A model generated the notes under the pieces. The model searched no databases. It saw only the letters and a program-made list of their open reading frames with translations, and had not been told where the DNA came from. From Candidatus Bathyarchaeota archaeon (GTDB lineage Archaea > Thermoproteota > Bathyarchaeia > Bathyarchaeales > Bathycorpusculaceae): a stretch of 64,000 nt of DNA. A program made the position numbers and the translations under genes. Below are positions 9,359 to 18,161 of the stretch, one piece after another; the stretch's first letter is position 1; every line of letters begins with the position of its first letter. The stretch covers positions 62,001 through 126,000 of the forward strand of contig JAOZHV010000059.1 in assembly GCA_026014725.1 (NCBI GenBank), given 5' to 3'.

Positions 9359-11383
9359 ATGCGTAAAACAATTGCTCTATTGGTCGTTGCTCTCCTAGTT
9401 ATTTCGTCAACAATAAGTCTTCTGCCTGTTAAAGCTCAAGCCAGAACTATTGTGGTGCCTGATGATTACTCAACCATCAGCATGGCAATAGCAAGGGCGT
9501 CTGATGGAGATTCAATTTTTGTGAAGTCAGGAACCTACACGGAAAGACTGGTTATTGACAAGGCTTTGTCCCTGAGAGGAGAGGACAAGGGGGCAACTGT
9601 TATAAACGGTGATAACGGGGGCACAGTTATAATAGTAAGCCATGACAATGTTGAGTTTACTGGTTTCTCTGTAATTTACGATGAGACGCCGAACACACCT
9701 AAGTCTCTTTGGATGTGGAGCACAAGACTCATCGGAATCCACCTTCTCAACGCTAAAAACTGCAATATATACGGAAACATAATTACCGATTGCGGCGCTG
9801 GAATATGGCTCTATAACGCGCATGACAACCGCATTACCGACAACAGCATATCTGGCTGTGATTATGGGATAAGAGTCGAAGTGTCACCAGGCAACCACAT
9901 ATCAGGCAACTCACTCACGGGCAACTGGGGTGGTCTTTGGTTGCTGTCCTCAACTAACAACAAACTTGCAACCAACACTTTAACAAACAATGTCCGCAAC
10001 TTTGGTGTTTCAGGAAGCGAAATTTCTTCCTACATAAACGATGTTGATACTACAAACACGGTGAATGGTAAACCAATCTATTACTGGATAGGTAAAACAG
10101 ACCGAACCGTGCCACTGGACGCTGGATGTGTCATTCTGACAAACTGCAAGAACATAATCGTGCAGGACCTAAGCCTCAGTAACGTTAAAGACGCAATATT
10201 GCTGGCGCACTGTTATAAAACAACCGTCAAAAGCAACCAGATAAAAGACTGCGACACTGGCATAACACTATACAACTCAACCCTTGATGACATTCTAAGA
10301 AACAACATTAACTGCCCAACGGGAATAAGCGCCTCTGGAAACGGTACAAAAATCCTTGGCAACGTGATAAATGCTACTGGCACTGGCATAAACATGGAGG
10401 GAAACTATCAAACCGCCAACGGCAACAGAGTCAAAGCAGGAACCTTCGGTGCAGGAAACAAAATTCTCGAGTGCAAAGGCTCCTACAATAATATATCACA
10501 AAACACTCTAAACGGAGAAAGCTACGTGGGCGTACTCATGGAGGGCTCTAATAACTTCTTTGTTGAGAACACCGTTTCAATGGGTGGAGCTCGGATAGGA
10601 GGTGAATCCAACATAGTCGCTAAGAACACAATAACGCATGAAAGCATAAGCATCTCGGGTGGACCAAACAACATCATCTGCGGAAACAGAATTGTAAACG
10701 GTTATGACTTAGGCGTGGGCGGTCAAGGTGATACTTACTATGGTAACAATGTGGAAACGAATGGGCTTGGCGCTCGAATCGGAGGCACTGAAGCTCGCGT
10801 ACACGGCAATGTTCTCTATCACAACAACTTTATCATCAGCACCCGAAACGGGCCAGTCTGGGGCGACAATAAAGCTAACTTTTGGGACAATGGGCGAGAA
10901 GGCAACTACTGGAGTGATTACAACGGGTCTGACTGGAACTTTGATGGAAAAGGCGACACGCCATACGCAATAATGAGCGAAACACTAGGAAATGGCGGCG
11001 TAGTGGGCATTGTTATCGGTTATGATAATTTCCCGTTGATGGTACCTTTCGATATTTCCAGCGTTGAAGTGCCAGCATGGGAAATGCCTCCATGGAAACC
11101 AGAGGAATTTACAACCTCGGCTGATGGGAATGAAACAGAAGAAACATCCGCTCCAACAGACCCCTCAACAACGCCATCACTTGGACAGAACCACGGAACC
11201 AAATCCGACCAAACCGAATCTTTGCCAGAAGCTACCGATGTTGCTGTTTCCGTGACCATAATTGTGGGTACATGCTTGGGCTTACTAGTCTTCTACAAGA
11301 GGAGCAAACAAAAAGCGCCTATCACTGTAATAACAAGATGTTCGGCAACATTGGATGATAAACGTAAAAGTGCCATTGCGTAA
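9359..11383 (+). CDS. NosD-type parallel beta-helix surface protein
   Basis: This 674-residue protein begins with a signal peptide (about 1-27), then PDDYSTISMAI, the usual opening of NosD/CASH right-handed beta-helices. It has many short repeats of the type N.I..N.I..C..GI and the family end motif GNYWSDYNGSDW with a following DGKGDTPYAI. A Thr/Ser/Pro-rich stalk, a membrane helix near residue 630 and a basic tail follow. Such folds bind or cleave sugars or act as adhesins; no catalytic residues are recognisable. The ATG at 9359 follows GCGGGA; an in-frame GTG at 9338 would spoil the signal peptide. Confidence 0.82.
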   Translation: MRKTIALLVVALLVISSTISLLPVKAQARTIVVPDDYSTISMAIARASDGDSIFVKSGTYTERLVIDKALSLRGEDKGATVINGDNGGTVIIVSHDNVEFTGFSVIYDETPNTPKSLWMWSTRLIGIHLLNAKNCNIYGNIITDCGAGIWLYNAHDNRITDNSISGCDYGIRVEVSPGNHISGNSLTGNWGGLWLLSSTNNKLATNTLTNNVRNFGVSGSEISSYINDVDTTNTVNGKPIYYWIGKTDRTVPLDAGCVILTNCKNIIVQDLSLSNVKDAILLAHCYKTTVKSNQIKDCDTGITLYNSTLDDILRNNINCPTGISASGNGTKILGNVINATGTGINMEGNYQTANGNRVKAGTFGAGNKILECKGSYNNISQNTLNGESYVGVLMEGSNNFFVENTVSMGGARIGGESNIVAKNTITHESISISGGPNNIICGNRIVNGYDLGVGGQGDTYYGNNVETNGLGARIGGTEARVHGNVLYHNNFIISTRNGPVWGDNKANFWDNGREGNYWSDYNGSDWNFDGKGDTPYAIMSETLGNGGVVGIVIGYDNFPLMVPFDISSVEVPAWEMPPWKPEEFTTSADGNETEETSAPTDPSTTPSLGQNHGTKSDQTESLPEATDVAVSVTIIVGTCLGLLVFYKRSKQKAPITVITRCSATLDDKRKSAIA

Positions 11384-11473
11384 GTATCCCTTGGTGTGTA
11401 TGGGAGCAAGCGATAGTAATTCTTAAAAAGGCTGGAAAAGTAATCATTTACTCTCCGCGAGGAATCGAAAGGT

Positions 11474-13075
11474 TTGTCACCAACATCTGGCAGAAAAATT
11501 GTTCTCACAGCGTCAGCCACTGAAATGAGCGACTTTTTGAATAACCCCTTCATAGCTTTCGTAGGAGGCTTCGGCAAAGGACCAATCCCGCTTTCCTACG
11601 TTCGAAAAACCCTCTACCCGCATTGTGGACGCAAAGCTGATGGGCAAGCACTCTTTGCACCGTATGGACTCCGCAAGGTAGAATCCATGCTTTTGGAAGG
11701 CGGATTTTCACCAAACGACATCGCAGTTGCTCACCCAGAGGATTTGCACTTATTCGTTGGACCCCAAACAAAGGTCGTAGGTATCTCATCCATGGACCCC
11801 ACCGGCATGGGCTACGTGAGCAAAACTTACTCATCAATTATCGGCGGCGGTGAACCCATGAACGCCGTCGAATTCAAAAAGCTAGTCATGCACCCAACTC
11901 TGAAGCGCTACAAGCCTAAAATTATTGTGGGCGGCTTTGGCTCTTGGCAGTTGGAGCGTAAACACATCTCTGATAGTTACGGTGTGGACTGTGTGCTGTT
12001 GGGTGGGAGACCAGCGCCGATTGTTGAGGTTTTCAAAAAAGCCGTGAATGATGAGCCGATTCCGCGTGTCGTTAAGGCTGATGAATTCCTAAACACTTGG
12101 GATTATAATGCTGAAATGCCTTTGACTAAGAATGTTGCCATTCACGGGGCTGTCGAGATTTCCAAAGGTTGTGGACGTAACTGTCAATTCTGCACGCCTA
12201 CAATGCAGAATAAGATTGACATTCCATTGGATAAAATCATGGCAGAAGTCGCTTTAACGGTTGCTCAAGGTAGCGACCACGTGACACTCATCACCGAAGA
12301 CCTGTTCCTCTACGGTGCGAACAATAAACAGTTTATTCCAAACAAGGAAGCAGTAGTGAAACTATTCAAAAGCGTTGCCGATTACCCAGGTGTCAAAAGC
12401 ATTCAGGCTTCTCACATGTCTTTGGCTCCAGTTTGGCATGACCCGCAGATGATTAAGGAACTCGCTGAAATCCTAATTGAGAAGAGTTGGTACTCGTTTG
12501 GCAAAAAAGCCATAATCACCGCTGAAACAGGCATCGAAACAGGTAGCCCGCGATTAATGAAGAAGTACATGGCGGGTAAAATGTTGCCTTTCAAGCCAGA
12601 GCAGTGGCAAGATGTCGTCACAAACGCATTCGGCATCTTAAACGATAATGACTGGTACCCACTGGCAACTCTAATCATCGGGCTTCCAGACGAAAAAGAA
12701 GAAGACATGCTTCAAACGCTTGAGTTAATGGATAAATTAAAGGATTACAAGGCGTTTTATGTGCCTTTGTTCTTTGTGCCACTTGAAAACTGCGTGCTCA
12801 TGAACAAGAAAGGCGCGGAGATGGATTCGCTTTCAAAAGCGCGCTGGGACTTCTTTATCAAGTGCTGGGAATACAACATTAAGATTTGGAAGCCAACTTT
12901 CCTAGAAAACCGCTTACCTAACCCATTGCTCTACAAGGCATTTGACAACATCATTATTCCGTACTTTGGCAGAATCCTAGGCTTCTACTACGGCTTAACA
13001 CGTGGTGAACAGTTAAAGCAGGCTTTCTGGACGCTCAGCACACCGATTCCGACGCCTAAGGGGAATAGAAACTAA
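11474..13075 (+). CDS. B12-binding-domain radical SAM protein, paralog 2
   Basis: This 533-residue protein is a paralog of the 1437-2900 product and aligns over nearly its whole length. The radical SAM cysteines are C233, C237 and C240. The B12-like domain has DPTGMG (D108) where DxHxxG would place the cobalt-ligating His. Shared blocks include APYGLRK near residue 60, ETGIETGSPR after the barrel core and a late VPLFFVPL. The TTG start is supported by GAGGA about 10 bases upstream and by alignment with paralog 1 from the IVLTA segment. The 3' end overlaps the convergent trmI gene by 20 bases. The reaction is unknown. Confidence 0.84.
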   Translation: MSPTSGRKIVLTASATEMSDFLNNPFIAFVGGFGKGPIPLSYVRKTLYPHCGRKADGQALFAPYGLRKVESMLLEGGFSPNDIAVAHPEDLHLFVGPQTKVVGISSMDPTGMGYVSKTYSSIIGGGEPMNAVEFKKLVMHPTLKRYKPKIIVGGFGSWQLERKHISDSYGVDCVLLGGRPAPIVEVFKKAVNDEPIPRVVKADEFLNTWDYNAEMPLTKNVAIHGAVEISKGCGRNCQFCTPTMQNKIDIPLDKIMAEVALTVAQGSDHVTLITEDLFLYGANNKQFIPNKEAVVKLFKSVADYPGVKSIQASHMSLAPVWHDPQMIKELAEILIEKSWYSFGKKAIITAETGIETGSPRLMKKYMAGKMLPFKPEQWQDVVTNAFGILNDNDWYPLATLIIGLPDEKEEDMLQTLELMDKLKDYKAFYVPLFFVPLENCVLMNKKGAEMDSLSKARWDFFIKCWEYNIKIWKPTFLENRLPNPLLYKAFDNIIIPYFGRILGFYYGLTRGEQLKQAFWTLSTPIPTPKGNRN

Positions 13076-13949
13076 GATTAGGCAGATATTCTGCCGTTTC
13101 TTTTTCACTTTCTTTCCTTTGTAGTGGTTCCTCTTTTTGTGGTGCTTCTTCTTTTGCTGTTTCGGTAGGCTGGGCTTTGAGGATTTTTCTTGCATGTGTA
13201 ATGTAGCCAGTGTGTCCTGTTATTAGTGTTTGAGGTCTGGTTTTGCCGCGTTCAACCTGCATAGCCCGCATCATACATTCGATTGTCTCTATGAACACAA
13301 AGCCGTTTTCTCGTAGTGCTTCGGTGGTTTTTACCACTTGGTCTATGGTTGGACTAAACGAGACTATGATACCTGACGGCTTGAGAGCTTCGTAAGCGTG
13401 TGGAACTACAAGCCAAGGAACTGCCAAATCCAAAACTACCGCGTCTAAATTGCGCTCTTCTATGCCTTGTGTAACGTCACCGCTTTTTAGTTCCACACGG
13501 TCTATTAGTTTTGAGCGTTGCAGGTTTTTAGCCGCGTTTTTTTGGAACTCGCTACGCAACTCATAGGTGTACACTTTGCCTGTTGGACCAACGTAATGTG
13601 CAAGTGCAGTGGTTAGTGCGCCTGTTCCTGTGCCTGACTCGACCACTCGGCTTCCTGGTCCGATGCCGCTGAACATGACGATTAATGCGGCGTCTTTGGG
13701 GTAGGTGATTTGGGTGTTGCGGCTGGATTTCATGATGTAGTCGGTTAGTGCTGGTTTTAGCGTGGTGAAGTTTATGCCTAGGCTGCTTTTGATGGGTTCG
13801 CCGTATGGTTTGCCGATGATTTCGTCTAGTTTTAAGTAGCCTTTGTGTGTGTGGAAGGTTTTGCCCGCTTCCATTTTAATCATGTAGGTTCTTCGTGCAT
13901 CCAAGTAGATGAGCACGTGGTCTCCTTCGTTGATGATTTCGTTAGCCAA
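13056..13949 (-). CDS. trmI: tRNA (adenine-N1)-methyltransferase (position 58, or 57/58)
   Basis: This 297-residue protein uses S-adenosylmethionine to methylate N1 of adenine in the tRNA T loop. Motif I is VVESGTGTGALT, and an acidic VLDLAVPW follows, where typical enzymes have LDLPxP. The N-terminal small beta domain with GDHVL matches family openings. TTG at 13949 was preferred because AGAGAGG lies 6 bases upstream and the protein then starts like known archaeal TrmI; an in-frame ATG at 13982 is the alternative. The C-terminus has an extra charged tail of about 40 residues rich in Glu and Lys. Confidence 0.87.
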   Translation of the reverse strand: MANEIINEGDHVLIYLDARRTYMIKMEAGKTFHTHKGYLKLDEIIGKPYGEPIKSSLGINFTTLKPALTDYIMKSSRNTQITYPKDAALIVMFSGIGPGSRVVESGTGTGALTTALAHYVGPTGKVYTYELRSEFQKNAAKNLQRSKLIDRVELKSGDVTQGIEERNLDAVVLDLAVPWLVVPHAYEALKPSGIIVSFSPTIDQVVKTTEALRENGFVFIETIECMMRAMQVERGKTRPQTLITGHTGYITHARKILKAQPTETAKEEAPQKEEPLQRKESEKETAEYLPNLSFYSP

Positions 13950-14046
13950 TATGGTCCTCTCTTTGCGAGATTGAAAATGCATTTTGCCCCATTTAAGGCT
14001 TTGAACTCAATCACGTTATTTTAGGCGATGTTGCGAAAAAGTTTGT

Positions 14047-14082
14047 TGCTCTGCCGAGACCCCTATCCCCCTATTTAAAGCA
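14047..14082 (-). repeat. conserved G-rich intergenic module, copy 1
   Basis: On the minus strand CTTTAAATA runs into TAGGGGGATAGGGG (14073-14060), five bases, then GCAGAGCA (14054-14047). The same order occurs on the plus strand at 39054-39088. Here it lies between the THEP1 stop and trmI. The TATA-like start suggests a promoter, but the conservation of the downstream part exceeds what a promoter needs. Confidence 0.5.
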
Positions 14083-14092
14083 ATTAAACTTC

Positions 14093-14641
14093 TTAATTCC
14101 CGATTATTGCTTTGGTTAGTTTTTGAGGCAGGGTTTCGCGGTTTGCGATGGTTACATTGAAAACCTCAGAGTCAGTTCTCTGTTTAGTTTGTAAGATTAG
14201 CGGGTCTTGAGCTTTCGCGTGGATAACTGCCAGTAGCGGCTTTTTGCTTTCGACTGCTTGTTTTACAGCGGTCTTAAATTGTGGCGAGTAGAGTTCCATG
14301 GGGCCAATCTCGTCTATGGCGATGACTTCGCTTTTTTCGATGGCTTGCGTGATAGCTTTTGCGCCAATGTTGTTTAGGTCGTCTATGTTGACATGGTACT
14401 TGCCAACCTGCGGTCCGCTCTTTTGGTTAATGTGTGCCAGCCAGCCTTGTCTGCCGCTGGTTAAGTCGATGATTTCAAAACCAACCCGCACAGTGCCTTC
14501 TCTTGCTTCACGGCTTGCAATGCCGCCGACGCTTATTCCCTTGGCTTTTAGAGCGTCAACTGTTTTTATGAGAACGGTTGTTTTTCCAATTCCCGGAGCA
14601 CCAGTCAAAAGCAGAATGCGCTTTACCAAAGTCTTTTGCAC
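14093..14641 (-). CDS. THEP1-type nucleoside-triphosphatase
   Basis: This 182-residue P-loop protein has Walker A GAPGIGKTT at about residues 14-22, VGGIASREARE after strand 2, and the family's VIAIDEIGPMEL Walker B region. Members hydrolyse NTPs in vitro; the cellular role is unknown, and relatives include human NTPCR. The GTG at 14641 gives the usual family length; the frame stays open into the divergent trm1 gene, so a longer start would overlap it. TTG six codons on is another option. It is divergent from trm1. Confidence 0.82.
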   Translation of the reverse strand: MQKTLVKRILLLTGAPGIGKTTVLIKTVDALKAKGISVGGIASREAREGTVRVGFEIIDLTSGRQGWLAHINQKSGPQVGKYHVNIDDLNNIGAKAITQAIEKSEVIAIDEIGPMELYSPQFKTAVKQAVESKKPLLAVIHAKAQDPLILQTKQRTDSEVFNVTIANRETLPQKLTKAIIGN

Positions 14642-14708
14642 CACTACGACCAATAGTCTAATATGTCGATAAAAATTCTTTTGATAACCACATGTCCTTG
14701 GAGCACCC

Positions 14709-15941
14709 ATGATGGCTGAGAAAGAGTATGTTGCAGATTTTCCGTCTGAAATAATCAGGGAAGGCAAAGTGCAAGTGCTGGTGCCCAAGCTTGAAGCGTA
14801 CGGTGTTGTGCCATCCGATTATGCGCCTTCCAAAGCGCCTGTCTTCTACAATCCTGTGATGGAGTTTAACCGTGACCTGACAGTTTTAGCTTTCAAAACC
14901 TACCAGCGTATGGTTAACCATGAAATTAGTATCTGTGAACCTCTAACGAGTCAAGGAATACGGGGGCTTCGTTTTGCAACTGAGATTGAAGGCGTAAAGA
15001 AGGTATTGCTCAGTGACATAAATGAGCGAGCTTACAATCTGGCAAAACATAACATCAAACTCAATAAACTTGAGGATAAAATTACGCTTAAGCATAAGGA
15101 CGCCAACTGCGTCTTAAGTTGCAACGCCTCACCTAAAAAACGCTTCGACATAATAGACATCGACCCTTTTGGCACGCCTGTTCCTTACTTGGATTCGGCG
15201 TTTCGTGCCTTAAAAAATAAAGGATTGCTCGCGGCTACAGCTACTGACTTGGCGCCACTTTGCGGCGTACATGCGAAAGCGTGCATCCGCAAGTATGGTG
15301 GAAAACCGTTGCGGACTGAGTACTGTCACGAGCTGGCGGTGAGGCTGTTGGCGGGTTGCATGGCGATGCTGGCGGCGAAGCATGACATCGGAATTCGTTT
15401 TCTCTTTAGTCACAGTAGTGACCACTACATTCGCGTGTATACTCAAATCGGTTACGGTTGTAACAAAGCAGACGATAGCCTCAAAAACATGGGCTACATC
15501 ATGCACTGTTTCAAATGTCTGCACCGAGAAGCCACTCGCCAGCCCTTTGGCAACTTGCAATGTCCCGAATGCGGAGCCAAAATGGATTACGCTGGCCCCT
15601 TATGGATAGGCACCATTGCTGACGAAGCTTTTCTTGAGCATGTAATTGAGGAAAACCAGAAGACTGCTTTTAGGAACAGCGCCAAAATTACCAAACTCCT
15701 CTCAACTGCTAAAAAAGAAGCAGGGATGCCTGCAACTTACTACGTAATTGACAAGTTAAGCGGAAAACTGAACCTGCCCTCTTCGAGTGTGCAATCATTT
15801 TTGTCTACGTTGCAAAACAATGGTTTTCGGGCAGTGGCAACCCATTTTAACTCTCGCGGCATAAAAACAGACGCGCCAGCCCTAACCACGCAAAAACTAC
15901 TCAGAGAAAGCGTGACTGCTAAACAATCAACGGGTGGTTAG
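14709..15941 (+). CDS. trm1: tRNA (guanine26-N2)-dimethyltransferase
   Basis: This 410-residue enzyme makes m2,2G26 in tRNA using S-adenosylmethionine. Visible are the opening REGKVQVLVP, VFYNPVMEFNRD, the SAM-binding stretch around LLSDINERA, the catalytic IDPFGTPVPYLDSA near residue 155 and a C-terminal zinc ribbon with CFKC and CPEC near 265-290. The ATG follows TTGGAG by five bases. An ATG one codon later is equally possible. Confidence 0.93.
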   Translation: MMAEKEYVADFPSEIIREGKVQVLVPKLEAYGVVPSDYAPSKAPVFYNPVMEFNRDLTVLAFKTYQRMVNHEISICEPLTSQGIRGLRFATEIEGVKKVLLSDINERAYNLAKHNIKLNKLEDKITLKHKDANCVLSCNASPKKRFDIIDIDPFGTPVPYLDSAFRALKNKGLLAATATDLAPLCGVHAKACIRKYGGKPLRTEYCHELAVRLLAGCMAMLAAKHDIGIRFLFSHSSDHYIRVYTQIGYGCNKADDSLKNMGYIMHCFKCLHREATRQPFGNLQCPECGAKMDYAGPLWIGTIADEAFLEHVIEENQKTAFRNSAKITKLLSTAKKEAGMPATYYVIDKLSGKLNLPSSSVQSFLSTLQNNGFRAVATHFNSRGIKTDAPALTTQKLLRESVTAKQSTGG

Positions 15942-15996
15942 GCAACAAAAGTTTAAAGAGCTAATCAACTGTTTCTAAAGAGTAAAGTGAACACTC

Positions 15997-16803
15997 ATGA
16001 ACGATAAAATCGCAGTTATAGGCGCGGGCATGATGGGTAGCGCCATAATCAAAAGCCTGTTAAAGGGTGGTTACAAGGGCAAAATAATAGCGGTTGATAT
16101 TGTACACGAAAAACTCAAAGAATTAGAAAACCTCGGCGTTAAAGCGTCAACCGATAACAAAAAAGCCGCTGGCGACGCTGACATCGTTTTTGTCATTGTT
16201 AAGCCTGGCGATGTGGAGAAAGTTCTAAAAGAAATCAGCAAAGAAATCAAGAACAAACTGCTTATCTCGGTAGCTGCCACGGTGCCCTTAAAGTTTCTGC
16301 GTAAGAACGCTCCTGAAGCGCGGATTGTGCGTATAATGCCTAATCTTGGCGCTTTGGTGCAGGCTTCCTACACCGCCTATTGCTGTGAAGAGAATGTAAC
16401 GGCAGAAGACAAAGAGAAAGTTAAAATTCTATTGAATATGATGGGCGTCTGCGACGAAGTAGACGAGAAATACATGGATGCAATCACGGCGGTTAGCGGC
16501 AGTGGACCAGGCTACATGGCTATAATAATCGAGGCTTTAACGTATGCTGGCTTAAAAGTGGGATTGCCCAGAAACATCGCACTTGCCAGTGCAGCGCAAA
16601 CAGTTATGGGTACAGGCAAACTTGTTATAGACCTTAAAGAAGACCCAGCTAAAATCAAAGACATGACCACGACGCCTGGCGGAACAACCATTGAAGCCAT
16701 TTATCAGATTGAGCAAAGCCAAATTCGACCGGCCATAATACGTGCCATCGAAGAAGCCACCAAGAAAAGCCAAGCTATCAGAGAGAAACTAAACCTGAAC
16801 TAG
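15997..16803 (+). CDS. proC: pyrroline-5-carboxylate reductase
   Basis: This 268-residue enzyme makes proline by NAD(P)H reduction of pyrroline-5-carboxylate. The N-terminal Rossmann motif is IGAGMMGSAI, followed by VKPGDVEKVL. The C-terminal dimerisation domain carries the ProC signature region with AVSGSGPGY and TPGGTTIEAI. It is full length for the family. A TTTAAAG box lies about 45 bases before the start. The HAD phosphatase gene begins 12 bases downstream, so the two may share a transcript without an obvious functional link. Confidence 0.94.
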   Translation: MNDKIAVIGAGMMGSAIIKSLLKGGYKGKIIAVDIVHEKLKELENLGVKASTDNKKAAGDADIVFVIVKPGDVEKVLKEISKEIKNKLLISVAATVPLKFLRKNAPEARIVRIMPNLGALVQASYTAYCCEENVTAEDKEKVKILLNMMGVCDEVDEKYMDAITAVSGSGPGYMAIIIEALTYAGLKVGLPRNIALASAAQTVMGTGKLVIDLKEDPAKIKDMTTTPGGTTIEAIYQIEQSQIRPAIIRAIEEATKKSQAIREKLNLN

Positions 16804-16815
16804 CTAGACTCAGCC

Positions 16816-17472
16816 ATGTTTGAAACCGTAATTTTCGATTGGGATGGCACACTCGGCGACACAAGACGAGTGATTGTTATTTCTTTCCAGAAAGCTTTAG
16901 GTGAAATCAACGTTGAGGTCAGCAAGGACTTTATTGAGCGCAGAATAGGGATTGGCGCAGCAGAAACGATTCGTGAAGTTCTGCGGTCAGCTAAGGTGCA
17001 GTTTGATGAGCAGTTAGTTGAGCGTTTGGTTGAGCGGAAGAGCACAATTGAAATCGAGCTGACAAATGGCGACGAGTTGTTTGAGGGTGCAAGAGAACTT
17101 CTTGGAGCTTTGCAAGGAAAGGTTAAGATGGGGTTGGCTTCTATGAATAACCGTTCTGTCATTATGCATATGCTAAAAACGAATGGCATCAGCGATTGTT
17201 TTAATGTGGTTCTCACAGCTGAGTCAATAAGCCATTCCAAGCCTGACCCTGAAATCTTCCTAAAAACTGCTTCACAACTCAAGAGCAAACCAGAGCGGTG
17301 CGTCATTTTGGAAGATTCCATTTTCGGTGTTAAAGCCGCCAAATCTGCAAACATGGCTTGTGTCGCGGTCACGACGGGTGTTTACTCGAAAGAGGAACTT
17401 GCAAAGGAAAAACCTGATTTAATCGTTGAAACGCTAAAAGACCCTGAGATTCTGCGTTTTATTTTGTGTTAA
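16816..17472 (+). CDS. HAD-family phosphatase
   Basis: This 218-residue protein has all HAD motifs: D8 and D10 in FDWDGTLGD, the motif II area with GLASMNN, a Lys before PDPEIF and the late LEDSIFGVKAA with acidic residues. A helical cap between motifs I and II indicates subfamily I, like phosphoglycolate phosphatase or beta-phosphoglucomutase. Exact substrate cannot be read from sequence. It follows proC by 12 bases. Confidence 0.85.
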   Translation: MFETVIFDWDGTLGDTRRVIVISFQKALGEINVEVSKDFIERRIGIGAAETIREVLRSAKVQFDEQLVERLVERKSTIEIELTNGDELFEGARELLGALQGKVKMGLASMNNRSVIMHMLKTNGISDCFNVVLTAESISHSKPDPEIFLKTASQLKSKPERCVILEDSIFGVKAAKSANMACVAVTTGVYSKEELAKEKPDLIVETLKDPEILRFILC

Positions 17473-17556
17473 TATAACCTTGTGGTAGTTGTTTAGCAGT
17501 CACATAGCTTTAAGAATTTTTCGAAGAAAATATAGATTGCTCTGAAGGGGAGAAAG

Positions 17557-17823
17557 ATGACACTGCTGGAAAGTAAAAAAAGTAAGCCGTCGGTTTTTCA
17601 AGTGCTGCTCCTTGATAACGGTGACAGCCAAGATGTTGAGGTTCAAGAGTCTAAACAGGTTAATTTTTATCATGTAAAGGAGCATCTTAAAAACGGTGGG
17701 TCCGTTTTCATTACGAGTAAAGGTTCACAGAAGCTCAAGTATCATAGGACTAAAGCGCAGTTAAATTACAGCAAATCTAGAAGGACTTGTGGTTTTCTTT
17801 TTCGTCAATGTGTGAGGAATTAA
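17557..17823 (+). CDS. small basic protein of unknown function
   Basis: This 88-residue frame has a strong GGGGAGA ribosome site about 5 bases before the ATG, which argues that it is real. The product is soluble, basic in its second half and ends with two Cys residues. The middle segment VKEHLKNGGSVFITSKGSQKL could be a small alpha/beta fold. I recognise no family. It is flanked downstream by a hairpin (17836-17892) and the GT-rich repeat region. Confidence 0.6.
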   Translation: MTLLESKKSKPSVFQVLLLDNGDSQDVEVQESKQVNFYHVKEHLKNGGSVFITSKGSQKLKYHRTKAQLNYSKSRRTCGFLFRQCVRN

Positions 17824-17835
17824 ATGAACGTGTGA

Positions 17836-17892
17836 CGTGCATCCATAAGATTCCCCTTACCCCCTCTCTCTTCCTTATTTTTTGGATGCACG
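17836..17892 (+). terminator. long hairpin after the 88-residue gene
   Basis: CGTGCATCCA (17836-17845) pairs perfectly with TGGATGCACG (17883-17892). Imperfect pairing continues inward (AAGAT with ATTTT). The loop is pyrimidine-rich with CCCCTTACCCCC. It starts 13 bases after a stop codon, so it could end or stabilise that transcript; no T run follows the outer stem. Confidence 0.4.
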
Positions 17893-17904
17893 CCACTCTT
17901 GGTT

Positions 17905-18030
17905 ATATTTCTTTGTTAGTTGTTGAAAAAAGTGTTTTTCTCGTCTACAACATCAACCTATTGGTTGCTTAAAAAGTTGTTTTTTGTGTTTTGTTTTGGG
18001 TTGCTTGTTGGTTGTGGACGTTGCACAAGT
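17905..18030 (-). repeat. dispersed intergenic element, copy B
   Basis: On the minus strand this copy has CGTCCACAACCA (18020-18009), GGTTGATGTTGTA (17958-17946) and CAACAACTAA (17925-17916). All three blocks occur identically in the copy at 39141-39270, with block spacings of 62 and 33 here against 69 and 31 there. Sequence between blocks is partly alike. It has no coding potential. Confidence 0.65.
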
Positions 18031-18161
18031 GGGGCAGGAGTGTGAGGTTTTGTGTTTTCTTTGGTTTGTTAGAGTTGGTTTGGTTACGTGAGTGCAGTTT
18101 GAATGTAACAATGCTTAAATAAACCCCGTGTGACTTTCACTCTGAAAAGGAGCATCGGGAA

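Larger units (their letters stand above)
17824..18161. other. 338-bp intergenic region with hairpin and dispersed repeat
   Basis: No gene is seen. The region holds an inverted repeat (17836-17892) around a C-rich loop, then a strongly G/T-rich, C-poor stretch (about 17950-18110) containing copy B of the dispersed element. Near the end are a TTAAATAA box (18115-18122) and AAAGGAG for the next gene. Confidence 0.7.
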
